A DNA stretch of 64,000 nucleotides, taken from positions 3,286,001 to 3,350,000 of the forward strand of contig CM074700.1 in assembly GCA_037367355.1 (NCBI GenBank), given 5' to 3'. Each line of letters opens with the position of its first letter. The first letter of the stretch is position 1. Below, piece after piece: positions 63,838 through 64,000 of this stretch. The notes beneath the pieces were generated by a model. That model had not been told where the DNA came from and ran no database searches. It saw only the letters and a program-made list of their open reading frames with translations. Made by a program: the position numbers and the translations under genes. Source of the DNA: Neoscytalidium dimidiatum (Eukaryota > Ascomycota > Dothideomycetes > Botryosphaeriales > Botryosphaeriaceae).

Positions 63838-64000
63838 AGAGTCGCCGGATGTTCAGATCATGGCTACGACAAACCCTGTATGCTTACTCTTGTCTCCATG
63901 GATCTTAAGTGTGGATAGTAAGATCGAATGCATTTTACAATGAGCAATTTTTCGAAGGCTTGATTCATGCTTAAGAAGGAGGGTGGATGGGAAGTGCTGT

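Noticed and set aside
1..64000. CRISPR arrays, rRNA genes, bacterial insertion sequences or operons
   Set aside because: None seen; the tandem repeats found have no spacer structure and the genes are eukaryotic with introns.

Overview
The window is nuclear DNA from a filamentous ascomycete (Pezizomycotina). Evidence: short introns of about 50-70 bp with GTRNGT donors, CTRAY branch sites and YAG acceptors; several Zn(II)2Cys6 regulators; fungus-specific families (DUF7492-like secreted protein, Leu3/PrtT-like and arginine-catabolism regulators, cytochrome-b5-tailed delta-9 desaturase); and a decayed Tad-type LINE. Exon joins were worked out by hand from splice signals, and each join was accepted only if the reading frame and the expected domain sequence continued across it.

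Positions 1-28,000 look like an accessory region. It holds mostly unrecognised genes, AT-rich relic DNA, minisatellites, a foldback element, a broken tRNA-Asp-like locus and a LINE remnant. The most interesting content is a two-gene module present twice, in the same tail-to-tail layout. One gene is a Fic/Doc-fold protein and the other is an unrecognised protein of about 150-163 residues with two conserved introns. In module B (21378-22476) both genes are intact. In module A (10468-11524) the partner is intact but the Fic gene carries a stop codon inside its catalytic motif and a frameshift. The same region carries two PD-(D/E)XK nuclease-like proteins, a divergent protein kinase with HGD and DFD motifs, and a 623-residue protein of unknown function with a 79-bp minisatellite in its upstream region. 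Among these sit two more ordinary genes: a 694-residue Zn2Cys6 factor and a transaldolase.

Positions 28,800-39,900 hold an NmrA-like NAD(P)-binding protein, a Zn2Cys6 factor divergent from a sugar/polyol MFS transporter, a broken second regulator, an SDR relic and a third Zn2Cys6 factor. The shared promoter of the factor/transporter pair contains a perfect 10-bp-arm palindrome.

Positions 42,000-64,000 hold a dead ornithine aminotransferase copy facing an ARCA/ARGRII-type arginine regulator, a secreted arylsulfotransferase with a C-terminal membrane helix, the delta-9 desaturase, a decaying carboxylesterase, and a Baeyer-Villiger-type monooxygenase divergent from a cyclase-family hydrolase. 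These do not form an obvious single biosynthetic cluster. The clearest functional pairs are regulator with transporter, arginine regulator with (dead) ornithine aminotransferase, and monooxygenase with cyclase.
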